In this document: positions 8,612 through 17,657 of the stretch, one piece after another
How positions within the stretch are numbered: position 1 is the first letter of the stretch
Layout of the letters: the number at the start of each line of letters is the position of its first letter
Translations under genes and position numbers: made by a program
Origin: an uncultured Neomegalonema sp.
Lineage (GTDB): Bacteria; Pseudomonadota; Alphaproteobacteria; Rhodobacterales; Rhodobacteraceae
Direction: 5' to 3'
Assembly: GCA_938034615.1 (NCBI GenBank)
Contig: CALHLW010000193.1
Location: 1-49,198 of the forward strand
DNA: 49,198 nucleotides
The notes under the pieces: generated by a model
The model's input: only the letters and a program-made list of their open reading frames with translations
Database searches by the model: none
Told to the model about the DNA's origin: nothing

Positions 8612-8787
8612 GTGGAGCAGTCTTCGCTGAAGGCTTTACCCACACCCCCTATTGGTGGCGTGACGCCCCACCGGGCAATACCGGAAAGGTATATTCGGGC
8701 TTCCCTTGGTTCGTGCCGGCTGTCGGAACATGGTATCGCGTCCGCGACTGGCTCAATCTGAGAGTCGCGGGAAAATCCAACGGATAA
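8608..8787 (+). pseudogene. 59-codon reading frame resembling the N-terminus of a FAD-dependent oxidoreductase
   Basis: The GTG at 8608 overlaps the ATPase stop, a classic coupled junction, and the frame runs to a TAA at 8785-8787. The first 22 residues (VFAEGFTHTPYWWRDAPP) look like the N-terminal extension of DadA/glycine-oxidase-type FAD enzymes, which often sit at the end of such ABC operons. The dinucleotide-binding GxGxxG motif that should follow is absent. The later residues (SGFPWFVPAVGTWYRV) are unrecognised. I read it as a remnant left by a deletion ending just before the tRNA promoter. A genuine small protein is the alternative. Confidence 0.4.
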
Positions 8788-8790
8788 ATC

Positions 8791-8819
8791 TTGCCCGTCG
8801 GATTACGCGCGGCTATAGA
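8791..8819 (+). promoter_or_regulatory. Promoter of tRNA-Gly
   Basis: TTGCCC (8791-8796) and TATAGA (8814-8819) are spaced by exactly 17 bases, and the tRNA begins 12 bases after the -10 box. This is the best housekeeping-type promoter match in the window. Confidence 0.7.
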
Positions 8820-8830
8820 AGCGGCGCTGC

Positions 8831-8904
8831 GCGGGCGTTGTGTAATGGTAAGACCTCAGATTTCCAATCTGAAGATGGGGGTTCGATTCCCCCCGCCCGC
8901 TCCA
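8831..8904 (+). tRNA. tRNA-Gly, anticodon UCC
   Basis: The acceptor stem GCGGGCG pairs with CGCCCGC. A T discriminator and an encoded CCA follow (8901-8904). The anticodon stem TCAGA/TCTGA encloses TTTCCAA, giving anticodon TCC, which reads GGA and related glycine codons. The T arm has GGGGG-TTCGATT-CCCCC. It has its own promoter and ends five bases before the convergent metallopeptidase stop; I see no clear terminator between them. Confidence 0.95.
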
Positions 8905-8908
8905 GCAT

Positions 8909-9301
8909 TCACTCCCACCAGCGATCTATGCGGGCGATTTCATCGTCGGACCATCCGAAATGATGTGCGATCTCGTGGACGAGGACGTGCGTGACGAGTT
9001 CCTCCAATGTCACGTCGGCCCGCTCGATCCACTCCCACAGAATGGCACGGCGATAGAGCCAGACCACATCCGCGCGCGGCACCGGATCTGCTACGCTTTT
9101 CTCGGTCAGCGGCACGCCATCGTAGAGGCCGGTCAGATCGTAGGGGTTTTCGATCCTCATCCCTGCCAGCGTCTCGTCATCCGCTTCTTCCTCGACACGA
9201 ATAATCAGCGTGTCGCAGCGTTCGCGCACGGCACCGGGCAAGGCGAGAAAGGCCTGCTTGGCGAGACTTTCGAGATCGGCGATGCTTGGCGCTGGCGTCA
9301 T
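8909..9301 (-). CDS. Zincin-like metallopeptidase family protein
   Basis: This small 130-residue cytosolic protein has the HExxH zinc motif in VLVHEIAHHFGWSDDEI at residues about 107-122, the signature of the Zincin_1/DUF1025 group common in Alphaproteobacteria and Actinobacteria. The frame is open far upstream on this strand, but that part is antisense to gltX. I start at the ATG (MTPAPS), which gives the family's usual length. The gene is divergent from gltX with about 50 bases between starts. The physiological substrate of this family is not known to me. Confidence 0.85.
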   Translation of the reverse strand: MTPAPSIADLESLAKQAFLALPGAVRERCDTLIIRVEEEADDETLAGMRIENPYDLTGLYDGVPLTEKSVADPVPRADVVWLYRRAILWEWIERADVTLEELVTHVLVHEIAHHFGWSDDEIARIDRWWE

Positions 9302-9352
9302 GGCCCTGTATGTAGCGGCGGACGCCCCGGTTGCGAGGGCCAGAGGATTTCG

Positions 9353-10666
9353 ATGACCGTCACCCGTTTTGCCCCGTCCCCCACAGGCCGCCTGCATGTC
9401 GGCAACCTGCGTCCTGCGCTGCTCAACTGGCTGCATGCCCGCAAACAGGGGGGGCAGTTCATCCTGCGCATCGACGATACCGATGCGGAGCGGTCGAAGG
9501 AGGAGCATGTCGATGCGATCAAGCGCGATCTGGACTGGCTTGGCCTTGGATGGGATCGGTTCGAGCGTCAATCGGCGCGGCTGGAGCGATATGATGCCGC
9601 CGCCGATGCCCTGCGCGCCGATGGCCGGCTCTATCCTGCTTACGAAACCGCCACGGAGCTCGACCTTCGCCGGAAGTATCAACGGCAGGCTGGACGGCCG
9701 CCTGTCTATGATCGCGCTGCTCTCAAGCTGACGGATGAGGATCGCGCGCGATTGGAGGCGGAGGGCCGACGCCCGCATTGGCGTTTCCGGCTCGATCAGG
9801 AGCGCGTGACGTGGACCGATGGTATCCGGGGCGACACGAATGTGGACTGTGCGTCCGTGTCCGATCCTGTACTGATCCGCGAGGATGGCGGTTATCTCTA
9901 CACGCTCTGTAGCGTTTGCGACGATATCGATTTCGGCGTGACCGATGTGATCCGGGGTGAGGACCACGTTACCAATACCGCCACACAGATCCAGATATTC
10001 GATGCCATAGGCGGCAAGCCGACCGGGTTTGCACACCATTCGCTGCTGGTCGATGCAGATGGGGCGGGTCTGTCGAAGCGGCTTGGCTCGCTGACTCTCG
10101 AATCGATCCGGGAGAGCGGGGTCGAGTCGCTGGCGCTGCTCTCCTACATGGCGCGTCTGGGATCGTCTGACCCGATAGAGCCGCGCGCGAACCATGCGGA
10201 GTTGATCGACGGATTTGATCTGTCAAAGTTCGGTCGCGCGCCTGCACGATTCAGCATGGATGATCTCGGCGCGCTCAATCTCAAAGCCTTGCATACCAAG
10301 CCCTATGCCGATGTCGCGGGCCGCCTGCGTGAAGCGGGCGTGGCGGATAATCTCGCCGAACAGTTCTGGCTGCTCATTCGCGAGAATATCGATGGCTTGG
10401 ACGATATCCCCGACTGGGTCGCAATCCTGAATGGCGAGTGTACTCCGGCAATCGATGCAGATGACGAGGAATACGTCGCCGCTGCCCTCGGCGAGTTTGA
10501 AAACGCAAAACCGTGGACGGGTGAAACATGGCGTGCGGTTACAGGCGCACTCAAGGATCAGACGGGCCGCAAGGGTAAGGCCCTCTTCATGCCGCTCCGC
10601 AAGGCTCTGACGGGCCGTAGTAATGGTCCCGACATGGCCGCGCTGCTGCCCTTGCTGAGACGTTGA
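9353..10666 (+). CDS. gltX: Glutamyl-tRNA synthetase
   Basis: A class I synthetase that attaches glutamate to tRNA(Glu), and in some bacteria to tRNA(Gln). The 437-residue form starts at MTVTRFAPSPTG. The HIGH-type motif is HVGN and the KMSKS-type motif is LSKRLGS. The frame is open further upstream, but those codons are antisense to the metallopeptidase gene and lack synthetase sequence. Length fits the shorter of the two GltX forms many Alphaproteobacteria carry. Whether a second copy exists elsewhere cannot be seen. It is followed by a small membrane protein after 18 bases. Confidence 0.93.
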   Translation: MTVTRFAPSPTGRLHVGNLRPALLNWLHARKQGGQFILRIDDTDAERSKEEHVDAIKRDLDWLGLGWDRFERQSARLERYDAAADALRADGRLYPAYETATELDLRRKYQRQAGRPPVYDRAALKLTDEDRARLEAEGRRPHWRFRLDQERVTWTDGIRGDTNVDCASVSDPVLIREDGGYLYTLCSVCDDIDFGVTDVIRGEDHVTNTATQIQIFDAIGGKPTGFAHHSLLVDADGAGLSKRLGSLTLESIRESGVESLALLSYMARLGSSDPIEPRANHAELIDGFDLSKFGRAPARFSMDDLGALNLKALHTKPYADVAGRLREAGVADNLAEQFWLLIRENIDGLDDIPDWVAILNGECTPAIDADDEEYVAAALGEFENAKPWTGETWRAVTGALKDQTGRKGKALFMPLRKALTGRSNGPDMAALLPLLRR

Positions 10667-10684
10667 TAAAGAAAGGGCACCCCT

Positions 10685-11080
10685 ATGGTTCGCATCGTGA
10701 TCGATTTTCTGTGGCTCTCGATTCTGCTGTCGATCCTGCTCGGTTTGCTGGCCAGCGTCATCCCTGCCATCGGGCAATCCGGCGCATTCGTAAGCTCGAT
10801 GGTCGGCGCGCTTGGGGCGGGAATGTTCTACCGTCGCCGCACCGGGATCGAGGCAACGAGTGCCTTCGCATGGAAAGCCGCGTTCGTGGTGACTGTCGTA
10901 ACCCTGATGCTGAGTGCCGTCGTGGTGGCATGGCTGCGCAAGTCGGGGTCGTTATCGGAACTCAACGAGATTTCAGGCGGAGCCTATGCCTTAGGGATCG
11001 TGTTCGTCGGCATCATTACCTTGCTCGTCGTGCGTTTCTTTTTTCGCTGGGGAACGCGATTGGGGGCAAAGAATGCGTAG
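10685..11080 (+). CDS. Small four-helix membrane protein, possibly ABZJ_00895 family
   Basis: The 131-residue product has four hydrophobic stretches (residues about 5-28, 33-46, 62-84 and 100-121) separated by short basic or polar loops, including FYRRRTG. The helix pattern and small size resemble the ABZJ_00895 family of uncharacterised inner-membrane proteins; this match is from memory of the layout, not of strict motifs. An AAAGAAAGGG ribosome site precedes the ATG. It lies 18 bases after gltX and 39 bases before another small membrane protein, so the three may be co-transcribed. Confidence 0.55.
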   Translation: MVRIVIDFLWLSILLSILLGLLASVIPAIGQSGAFVSSMVGALGAGMFYRRRTGIEATSAFAWKAAFVVTVVTLMLSAVVVAWLRKSGSLSELNEISGGAYALGIVFVGIITLLVVRFFFRWGTRLGAKNA

Positions 11081-11119
11081 GGTCTACCGGGAAGCGTCCC
11101 GCCGCCCTATATCTTTCGC

Positions 11120-11410
11120 ATGAACCCGTTACAGAAAATCGCCGCTGCGGTGGGCGGCATCGGTATTCTTGCTCTTGCCATCTGGCTCGGCACGATCATT
11201 TTCGTGGCGCTTCTGGTGCTTGCGCCCGTCCTCTACCTCTATGGGCGTTGGAAGATGGGCAAGATGCGCAAGGAATTCGAGGCACAGAATCCTGAACTCG
11301 CCCGCCAGATGCGGGAGCGTCAGGCAATGCGCCCCGGCGGCGACGTGATCGAGACCGACTACGTGGTTGTGGAGGAACCGCTTGACGACAAGCCACCCCC
11401 GAAGCCATAA
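11120..11410 (+). CDS. Hypothetical small membrane protein
   Basis: This 96-residue protein has one long hydrophobic region at residues about 9-40 (one or two helices) followed by a basic stretch (YGRWKMGKMRKEF) that should stay in the cytoplasm. The acidic tail DVIETDYVVVEEPLDD resembles the C-terminal tails of several short alphaproteobacterial membrane proteins, but I cannot name the family. It is probably the last gene of the gltX transcript; 140 bases of non-coding sequence follow before cysS. Confidence 0.6.
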   Translation: MNPLQKIAAAVGGIGILALAIWLGTIIFVALLVLAPVLYLYGRWKMGKMRKEFEAQNPELARQMRERQAMRPGGDVIETDYVVVEEPLDDKPPPKP

Positions 11411-11550
11411 CCGATTTATGAGAACTGCATTCGCCATTATCGGCTGCTGCATTATCCGCTGACATTTGGTCTGCGGCTCGTTTTCATTCACCCTCTCCGA
11501 ATGCTACAGCGTCGCCGCAGCGCCTGAATTCCGCGTACGGGAGACGACCC

Positions 11551-12942
11551 ATGGCCATCCGGCTCTACAACACGAAGACAAGGGCGAAGGAAGATTTCGT
11601 TCCGATCGATCCGCAGGACGTGCGGATGTATGTCTGCGGGCCGACCGTCTATGACCGCGCCCATATTGGCAATGCGCGGCCTGTGGTCGTCTTCGACGTC
11701 CTGTATCGGCTGCTGCGCCATGAATACGGGGCAGAGCATGTCACCTATGCCCGGAATTTCACGGATGTGGACGACAAGATTAACGCCAAGGCCGCCGAGA
11801 CGGGCCGCTCGATCCGCGATATCACCGACGAGACGATAGGCTGGTATCACGAGGACATGGACGCCCTCGGCGCACTGCGCCCAGACCATGAGCCTCGCGC
11901 GACCGAGTACATCGCGCCCATGGTCGCGATGATCGAAGACCTGATCGCCAAGGGCCACGCCTACGAGGCCGAAGGCCATGTCCTCTTCGCGGTGGCCACC
12001 GACCCAGAATACGGCTCCCTCTCCCGCCGCTCGCTCGACGAGATGCGCGCCGGTGCCCGCGTCGAGGTCGCCCCTTACAAGCGCGACCCCATGGATTTCG
12101 TCCTCTGGAAACCCTCCACCGGCGACCAACCCGGCTGGCACAGTCCATGGGGCAAGGGGCGCCCCGGCTGGCACATCGAATGCTCTGCAATGGCCGGGGA
12201 GTTATTCGGCGAGAAATTCGACATTCATGGCGGCGGCAACGACCTTCAGTTTCCCCACCACGAGAATGAATGCGCCCAGAGCCGCTGCGTCGGCCACGAT
12301 TTCGCGGCGGTCTGGATGCATAACGAGATGCTGAAGGTGGACGGCAAGAAAATGGCCAAATCTCTGGGCAATTTCTTCACGGTCGCCGACCTGTTGGCAA
12401 AGGGCATCCCCGGCGAAGTCCTGCGTTTCGTGCTGCTTTCCACCCATTACGGCTCACCCATGGACCTGACGCAGAAGGCGATCGAAGACGCAGAGAAAAC
12501 CCTCCGAAAATGGTGGAGGACAATTGATCCAGGCCCTACCGTTCAAAAGCTATATAAGCAACAAGACACCCGCCGCGAAGTAATCGATGCGTTATTGGAT
12601 GATTTGAATTCGCCAAAGGCAATTTCTATTCTCCATAAGGCTGCGAACGAAGGGAATGAGGCAGGCTTACGAGCTGGCGCCGCGGTGCTTGGGCTATTGA
12701 ATAAAAATTTTCAGAATTGGACAAAGATGCAAGGCGTTAGCGGTCTTGACGAACTTAAGATTCAACAGCTTGTCGAGAAGAGGGACGTTGCAAAATATGG
12801 AAAAGATTTCGCTCTATCGGACTCTATCCGCGATTCACTAATCGCTGTAGGTGTTCAGATTAAAGATACTCCAAATGGCACGCAATGGTCGCTGACCCCA
12901 TCCTTCGACGCCGCCAAACTGGCGGAGTTGTCCGATGCCTGA
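11551..12942 (+). CDS. cysS: Cysteinyl-tRNA synthetase
   Basis: A 463-residue class I synthetase that charges tRNA(Cys). The HIGH motif sits in [17 protein letters not shown] and the KMSKS motif is [10 protein letters not shown]. Zinc ligands are expected at the cysteine of MYVCGP, at the cysteine of [10 protein letters not shown], and at HHENECAQS. The catalytic half is GC-rich like its neighbours, but codons about 317-446, the DALR-type anticodon-binding region, are AT-rich with a different codon style, and the last 15 residues return to GC-rich. The reading frame is intact and the domain looks functional. The stop overlaps the next small gene by 8 bases. Confidence 0.95.
   Translation: MAIRLYNTKTRAKEDFVPIDPQDVRMYVCGPTVYDRAHIGNARPVVVFDVLYRLLRHEYGAEHVTYARNFTDVDDKINAKAAETGRSIRDITDETIGWYHEDMDALGALRPDHEPRATEYIAPMVAMIEDLIAKGHAYEAEGHVLFAVATDPEYGSLSRRSLDEMRAGARVEVAPYKRDPMDFVLWKPSTGDQPGWHSPWGKGRPGWHIECSAMAGELFGEKFDIHGGGNDLQFPHHENECAQSRCVGHDFAAVWMHNEMLKVDGKKMAKSLGNFFTVADLLAKGIPGEVLRFVLLSTHYGSPMDLTQKAIEDAEKTLRKWWRTIDPGPTVQKLYKQQDTRREVIDALLDDLNSPKAISILHKAANEGNEAGLRAGAAVLGLLNKNFQNWTKMQGVSGLDELKIQQLVEKRDVAKYGKDFALSDSIRDSLIAVGVQIKDTPNGTQWSLTPSFDAAKLAELSDA
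12500..12890 (+). other. Low-GC patch inside cysS (anticodon-binding domain)
   Basis: Hand counts of the 60-base lines beginning at 12601 and 12781 both give 26 G+C (43%). Flanking cysS lines are much richer; the line at 12121 is about 70%. Codons such as TTA, ATT, AAA and GAT dominate in the patch. Both edges fall inside the open frame without disturbing it. The simplest reading is homologous replacement by the same domain from a lower-GC relative. Confidence 0.7.
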
Positions 12943-13216
12943 CCCCGGCTTCAAGACCTCCGCTCAAGCAGCCCACGAGCGACTCGTGCGCGACGAGGCC
13001 GTGATCGAGCGGGTTAAGCGTGCTCTCGAAACCTGCATCGCCTCCGAAGGCTTCCGCCCCCGCGACCGGGTGGGCCAGTATTGCTCACAAGTCGGGATCG
13101 GGGTGCGAATTACGACGGGCGCGGGGGTCGAATTCGACACCCCGAATGCCCCTGACCTTGCCGCCGCCATCGAGCGCACCCCCATGCCGGATACTCTCCG
13201 CCGATATCACGAGTAA
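12935..13216 (+). CDS. Hypothetical small protein between cysS and cimA
   Basis: The product is a 93-residue soluble protein with no recognisable domain. It has a charged helical first half ([25 protein letters not shown]) and a proline-rich end. Its ATG lies inside the cysS stop region (8-base overlap) and its own stop is 5 bases before cimA. It is therefore probably translated from a cysS-cimA transcript. Codon style matches the GC-rich neighbours. Confidence 0.55.
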   Translation: MPDPGFKTSAQAAHERLVRDEAVIERVKRALETCIASEGFRPRDRVGQYCSQVGIGVRITTGAGVEFDTPNAPDLAAAIERTPMPDTLRRYHE

Positions 13217-13221
13217 TCACC

Positions 13222-14868
13222 ATGAGCGTCAAAGAACGCCTATACCTTTTCGACACCACTCTCCGCGACGGACAGCAGACCCAGGGGGTCGATTTCTCCG
13301 CCGCCGACAAACATCGCATTGCCGCCGCCCTCGACGATCTCGGGATCGACTATATCGAGGGCGGCTGGCCGGGGGCGAACCCCGTGGATACCGAAGTCTT
13401 CGCCAATCCCCCACGCCCCAAACGCGCCAAATTCCTCGCCTTCGGCATGACCAAGCGGGCAGGGCGCTCCGCCGAGAATGACGAAACTCTCGCGGGCGTC
13501 CTCAATGCAGGCACGGCAACCGTCTGCCTCGTCGGCAAAACCCATGTTTTCCACGTCGAAACGGCCCTGCGGATCACGAATGAGGAAAACCTCGAAAACA
13601 TCCGCGCCTCCATCGCCCATTGCGTCGCCCAGGGACGCGAGGCATTGCTCGACGCCGAGCATTTTTTCGACGGCTACAAGGCCGACTCCGCCTATGCGTT
13701 GTCGTGCCTTGGCGCGGCGCTCGACGCGGGGGCGCGCTGGGCAGTGCTCTGCGATACCAATGGCGGTACGCTTCCCGCAGAGATCCACGCGATCACGGCA
13801 GCGGCCTGCGAGCGGTTCGGCGGCGAGCGCATCGGCATCCACACCCATGACGACACAGGCAATGCCGTCGCCAACACCCTCGCCGCCGTCGATGCGGGCG
13901 CGCGGCAGATTCAAGGCACGCTGAACGGCCTCGGTGAGCGATGCGGCAATGCGAACCTCGTCAGCCTGATCCCCACGCTGCTCCTCAAATCGCCCTATGC
14001 CGAACGGTTCGAGACAGGCATCAGCGCCGAAGGCCTCGCCGATTTGCCGCGAGTCTCGCACCTGCTGAACGACATTCTGAACCGTGCGCCCGACCCCCAC
14101 GCGCCCTATATCGGCAGCGCGGCCTTCGCCCATAAGGCGGGCCTCCACGCTTCCGCCATCGTGCGCGACCCGACGACCTACGAGCACATCCCCCCCGAAG
14201 CCGTCGGGAACGAGCGCGTCATCCCGATGTCCAATCAGGCGGGGCGCTCCAACCTGCTCAAGCGGCTGTCCGAGGCCGGGATCGACGCCCGGGCAGACGA
14301 CCCCCGCCTCGCGCGGTTGCTGAATGAGGTCAAAACGCTGGAGGAAAAGGGTTTCGCCTATGACAGCGCCGAGGCCAGCTTTGTGCTGCTTGCCCGCAAT
14401 TTCCTCGGCCAGATGCCCGATTATTTCACCGTCGAACGCTACCGCGTCACCATCGAACGCCGCTTCAACGCGAAGGGCGAAGAGGTTACGGCGTCCGAAG
14501 CCGTGGTGAAAGTGCGCGTTGACGGCGACACCTACATCTCAGCCTCCGAAAGCCTCGACCCTGTCAGCCAGCAGGATCAGGGTCCGGTCAACGCCCTCAG
14601 CCGTGCGCTCCAGAAGGATCTGGGCAAGTACCAACGCTACATGGAGGATTTCGAGCTCGTCGATTTCAAGGTGCGGATAATTGGAACCGGCACCGAAGCC
14701 GTGACCCGCGTGCTGATCGTCAGCACCGACGGGGACGGCGCGCAATGGGCAAGTGTCGGCGTCTCCGCCAATATCGTCGATGCCTCGTTTCAGGCATTGG
14801 AGGACGCGATCCTCTACAAGCTGGTGCGCGATCGTGCGCCCGTCGCCTCCCGGATCGCCGCCGAGTGA
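13222..14868 (+). CDS. cimA: Citramalate synthase
   Basis: This 548-residue member of the DRE-TIM metallolyase family condenses pyruvate and acetyl-CoA to (R)-citramalate, the entry to threonine-independent isoleucine synthesis. The start LFDTTLRDGQQTQGVDFS and the GGWPGANP segment are characteristic of the CimA branch (TIGR00977 type) rather than of LeuA. HTHDDTGNAVAN gives metal-binding histidines, and the C-terminal 130 residues form the allosteric LeuA-dimer domain. It overlaps the next gene by a GTGA junction. Confidence 0.9.
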   Translation: MSVKERLYLFDTTLRDGQQTQGVDFSAADKHRIAAALDDLGIDYIEGGWPGANPVDTEVFANPPRPKRAKFLAFGMTKRAGRSAENDETLAGVLNAGTATVCLVGKTHVFHVETALRITNEENLENIRASIAHCVAQGREALLDAEHFFDGYKADSAYALSCLGAALDAGARWAVLCDTNGGTLPAEIHAITAAACERFGGERIGIHTHDDTGNAVANTLAAVDAGARQIQGTLNGLGERCGNANLVSLIPTLLLKSPYAERFETGISAEGLADLPRVSHLLNDILNRAPDPHAPYIGSAAFAHKAGLHASAIVRDPTTYEHIPPEAVGNERVIPMSNQAGRSNLLKRLSEAGIDARADDPRLARLLNEVKTLEEKGFAYDSAEASFVLLARNFLGQMPDYFTVERYRVTIERRFNAKGEEVTASEAVVKVRVDGDTYISASESLDPVSQQDQGPVNALSRALQKDLGKYQRYMEDFELVDFKVRIIGTGTEAVTRVLIVSTDGDGAQWASVGVSANIVDASFQALEDAILYKLVRDRAPVASRIAAE

Positions 14869-15683
14869 CCGACCTGTCGCCCTGTGGCGAGATGGTGCGA
14901 AAGGGCGATCCCGCGCGCTTTCGCACGGCGCTCTTCGCGCCGCCGGACGCGCGGGAGGGGCTGTTCGCCCTCTATGCCTTCAATCTCGAAATCGCGAAGA
15001 TCGCACCGATGGTATCCGAACCGATGGTCGGAGAAATCCGGCTGCAGTGGTGGCGCGACAGTCTCGATATGGCTTTCGGAGATGGTGCTGTACGCCGCCA
15101 TGAAGTGGTGGAACCGCTTGCGGCGATCATTCGGTCGGCGGGTCTTCCGCGCGCGCCATTCGATGCGTTGATCGATGCACGAGCGCAGGATCTCGATCTT
15201 GCATTTCCAAAAGATATTGACACCCTCATCGCTTATCTGCGCGACACAGCGGGGTCGCTGACGCTCCTCGCCATGCGGACGTTAGGCGGCGAGGCGAATG
15301 ATGCGGCACTCAATGCAGGACTAGGCATCGGAGCCGCCCGATATCTAGCGGCAGTGCCGGTTCTGGCGGCACAGGGAAGCGCTCCCTTGCCCGGTAATAT
15401 CGATTGGAAGGCGCTGCGTGATGAGGGCGAAGATGCCGCCTTTGCCGCGCAGATCGATGATCTTGTCGCACATGCGCGCGCCAGCATTGATTCGGCGCGT
15501 AAAGCACGCGGTGGATTACCAAAGCAGACCGCTCCTGCCTTTCTCGAAGTGCCGGTCGCCAATAGACACCTAGCTGAAATCGGGCGGAACTCGGGTGAGA
15601 TGACCGCGCTCACCGAGGTTCGGTCTTCACCATTCCGCGACAACCTGTCAAACCTCTGGCGTGGCGTTACCGGTCGCTGGTAG
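14865..15683 (+). CDS. Squalene/phytoene synthase family protein, NDUFAF6-like
   Basis: The 272-residue product starts at a GTG overlapping the cimA stop. It has the all-helical fold of squalene/phytoene synthases (ALYAFNLEIAKI, QWWRDSLDMAF, DTAGSLTLLAMR), but the two aspartate-rich DxxxD motifs needed for prenyl-diphosphate binding are not clear. The ALIDARAQDLDL segment matches the non-catalytic branch that includes the mitochondrial complex I assembly factor NDUFAF6. A role in respiratory complex assembly is more likely than carotenoid or squalene synthesis, by family inference. Its stop is one base from the convergent methyltransferase stop. Confidence 0.75.
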   Translation: MTDLSPCGEMVRKGDPARFRTALFAPPDAREGLFALYAFNLEIAKIAPMVSEPMVGEIRLQWWRDSLDMAFGDGAVRRHEVVEPLAAIIRSAGLPRAPFDALIDARAQDLDLAFPKDIDTLIAYLRDTAGSLTLLAMRTLGGEANDAALNAGLGIGAARYLAAVPVLAAQGSAPLPGNIDWKALRDEGEDAAFAAQIDDLVAHARASIDSARKARGGLPKQTAPAFLEVPVANRHLAEIGRNSGEMTALTEVRSSPFRDNLSNLWRGVTGRW

Positions 15684-15684
15684 A

Positions 15685-16296
15685 TCAGCGCCTGCGTAGT
15701 ACCAGAACCCATGCCTTCACGTCCTGTCCCGGCATATGCTCGCCGTATTCACGCAACAGGAGTTCGGCACCGCCCGTATCTAGCAATTCGTGTACCCGAC
15801 CTTCGTAACTACCTTGCGCAATGGCATGATCGTTGAGCGAAAACACGAAAATGCCGTTTGGTTCCAACCGCTCCAACACGTCGTCGATCAAGCTGGCGGG
15901 CGCATGACCGGGGCTGAACACACCGACTGCGACTGCCGCAGCGTATCGGGAGTCACCTGACAAATCATCAAGACCCCCTTGCGTCAAAGCCCGGTATAGA
16001 CCTTTGCTTCGCGCGACGGTCAGCATCTCGGTGGAGAAATCCGTGCCGTCCAGAAATTCGTATCCTGCTCTCTGCAGTGCCTCTCCACTCAGGCCCGTGC
16101 CGCATCCGATATCGAGGATCGGCGTTCGCGCTTCCACACCAGCCTCCTGCAACGCTTCGGCGCAGCGCGCCGGGGTCGCATAGCCGTTCTCACGCATCGA
16201 CGCTTCGTAGGTTTCGGCGAACCGCGCATAATGCGCTGCCGTTTCTTCGGCAGTCTCAAGACCGTAGGCATGGTCGAAGAAATCGTCGCCGCTCAT
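15685..16296 (-). CDS. SAM-dependent methyltransferase (class I)
   Basis: This 203-residue Rossmann-fold methyltransferase has motif [14 protein letters not shown], the acidic loop DGTDFS and motif IV near [10 protein letters not shown]. The substrate is unknown; the layout (helical N-terminus [17 protein letters not shown]) resembles small-molecule methyltransferases such as TPMT/WBSCR27-like proteins. The ATG at 16296 overlaps the trmFO stop (ATGA); upstream in-frame codons belong to trmFO. It is the last gene of the dctQ-dctM-trmFO run. Confidence 0.8.
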   Translation of the reverse strand: MSGDDFFDHAYGLETAEETAAHYARFAETYEASMRENGYATPARCAEALQEAGVEARTPILDIGCGTGLSGEALQRAGYEFLDGTDFSTEMLTVARSKGLYRALTQGGLDDLSGDSRYAAAVAVGVFSPGHAPASLIDDVLERLEPNGIFVFSLNDHAIAQGSYEGRVHELLDTGGAELLLREYGEHMPGQDVKAWVLVLRRR

Positions 16297-17657
16297 GCTG
16301 CCTCTCGCCGGGTCTCCAGCCAGGCAGTCCATGATGCCTTGGCGCGGTCGGTATAGGCACGCTGGCGATCCTTCTTGCCTCTGCGCCCCTTGCGCACGCC
16401 ATCATCCAGCGGCGGGAACAGGCCGAAATTCGCGTTCATCGGCTGAAATGTTTCGGCGTTTGCGCCACCAGTTATGTGGTTGAGTAACGCACCGTGCGAG
16501 GTGTCCAATGGCGCCAACTCTTGAATCCCGCCCAGCGAATCTGCAGCGGCGAAACGACCCGCCAGCAAGCCCATCGCCGCAGATTCCACATACCCTTCGA
16601 CGCCGGTGATCTGACCCGCAAATCGCAAACGTGGATCGGCCTTAAGGCGCATGGTGCTATCCAGCAGGACAGGCGAATTGATGAAGGTATTGCGGTGAAT
16701 GCCGCCCAGCCGGGCGAATTCGGCGTTCTCCAGTCCGGGAATCGTTCGGAAAACCTCGGTTTGCGCGCCGTATCTCATCTTGGTTTGGAAGCCGACGAGG
16801 TTCATCAACGTCCCAAGCGCGTTCTCGCGGCGAAGCTGCACGACCGCATGGGCCTTGACGGTCGGATCATGCTCATTCGTCAGACCTACGGGTTTCAGCG
16901 GCCCGTATCGCAAGGTCTCGCGTCCCCGCTCGGCCATCACTTCGATGGGTAGGCAGCCCTCGAAATAAGGCGTGTCCTGCTCCCACTCCTTGAATTCGGT
17001 CTTGGGCGCGTCTAGCAGGGCGTCGATGAACGCTTCGTATTGGTCGCGATCCATGGGGCAATTGAGGTAGGCTGTGCGCTCAGCCTCTGTATCGCCCTTG
17101 TCATAGCGCGACTGGAACCACGCCTTCGACAGATCGACGCTGTCCGCATGGACGATGGGCGCAATAGCATCGAAGAAGGCGAGGCTTTCGGCTCCAGTGA
17201 GCGCCCCGATGGCGTCTGCAAGCGCAGGCGAGGTCAGCGGCCCCGTCGCGACGACGACGTTCTTCCAGTCGGCAGGGGGCAACCCCTCGACCTCACCACG
17301 CTCCAGCGTCACATTCGGATGCGCAGTCAGTGTTTCGGTCACGGCTTGCGAAAAGGCATCCCGGTCTACCGCGAGCGCCCCCCCGGCAGGCAAGGCGTTT
17401 GCATCTGCCATCCGCATGATCAGCGATCCAGCCTCTCGCATCTCATGATGCAGCAGGCCGACTGCGTTGGTTTCGTGATCGTCCGACCGGAAGGAATTAG
17501 AGCAGACGAGTTCGGCCAGCCCCTCTGTCTGGTGCGCGTGCGTCTCCCGATGGGGACGCATCTCATGCAGGACCACCTGCGCCCCGCGTTCAGCGGCCTG
17601 CCATGCAGCTTCCGATCCGGCCATGCCGCCGCCGATAATATGGATCGGCTCTGCCAT
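16293..17657 (-). CDS. trmFO: Methylenetetrahydrofolate-tRNA-(uracil-54) methyltransferase, FAD-dependent
   Basis: TrmFO forms 5-methyluridine at position 54 in the T-loop of tRNAs using methylene-tetrahydrofolate and FADH2. The 454-residue protein starts with the FAD-binding [19 protein letters not shown] and shows the family hallmarks [15 protein letters not shown] and a C-terminal NFGLFPPL. Length is normal. Its ATG overlaps the TRAP large-permease stop by one base (TGATG), an unexpected partner for a tRNA enzyme, and its stop overlaps the methyltransferase start. Confidence 0.95.
   Translation of the reverse strand: MAEPIHIIGGGMAGSEAAWQAAERGAQVVLHEMRPHRETHAHQTEGLAELVCSNSFRSDDHETNAVGLLHHEMREAGSLIMRMADANALPAGGALAVDRDAFSQAVTETLTAHPNVTLERGEVEGLPPADWKNVVVATGPLTSPALADAIGALTGAESLAFFDAIAPIVHADSVDLSKAWFQSRYDKGDTEAERTAYLNCPMDRDQYEAFIDALLDAPKTEFKEWEQDTPYFEGCLPIEVMAERGRETLRYGPLKPVGLTNEHDPTVKAHAVVQLRRENALGTLMNLVGFQTKMRYGAQTEVFRTIPGLENAEFARLGGIHRNTFINSPVLLDSTMRLKADPRLRFAGQITGVEGYVESAAMGLLAGRFAAADSLGGIQELAPLDTSHGALLNHITGGANAETFQPMNANFGLFPPLDDGVRKGRRGKKDRQRAYTDRAKASWTAWLETRREAA

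Noticed and set aside
8905-8908. Terminator directly after tRNA-Gly
   Set aside because: Only four bases separate the tRNA from the convergent gene, and no hairpin with a T-run is visible.
9302-10195. Upstream extension of the metallopeptidase frame
   Set aside because: This part is antisense to gltX; the family length fits the start at 9301.
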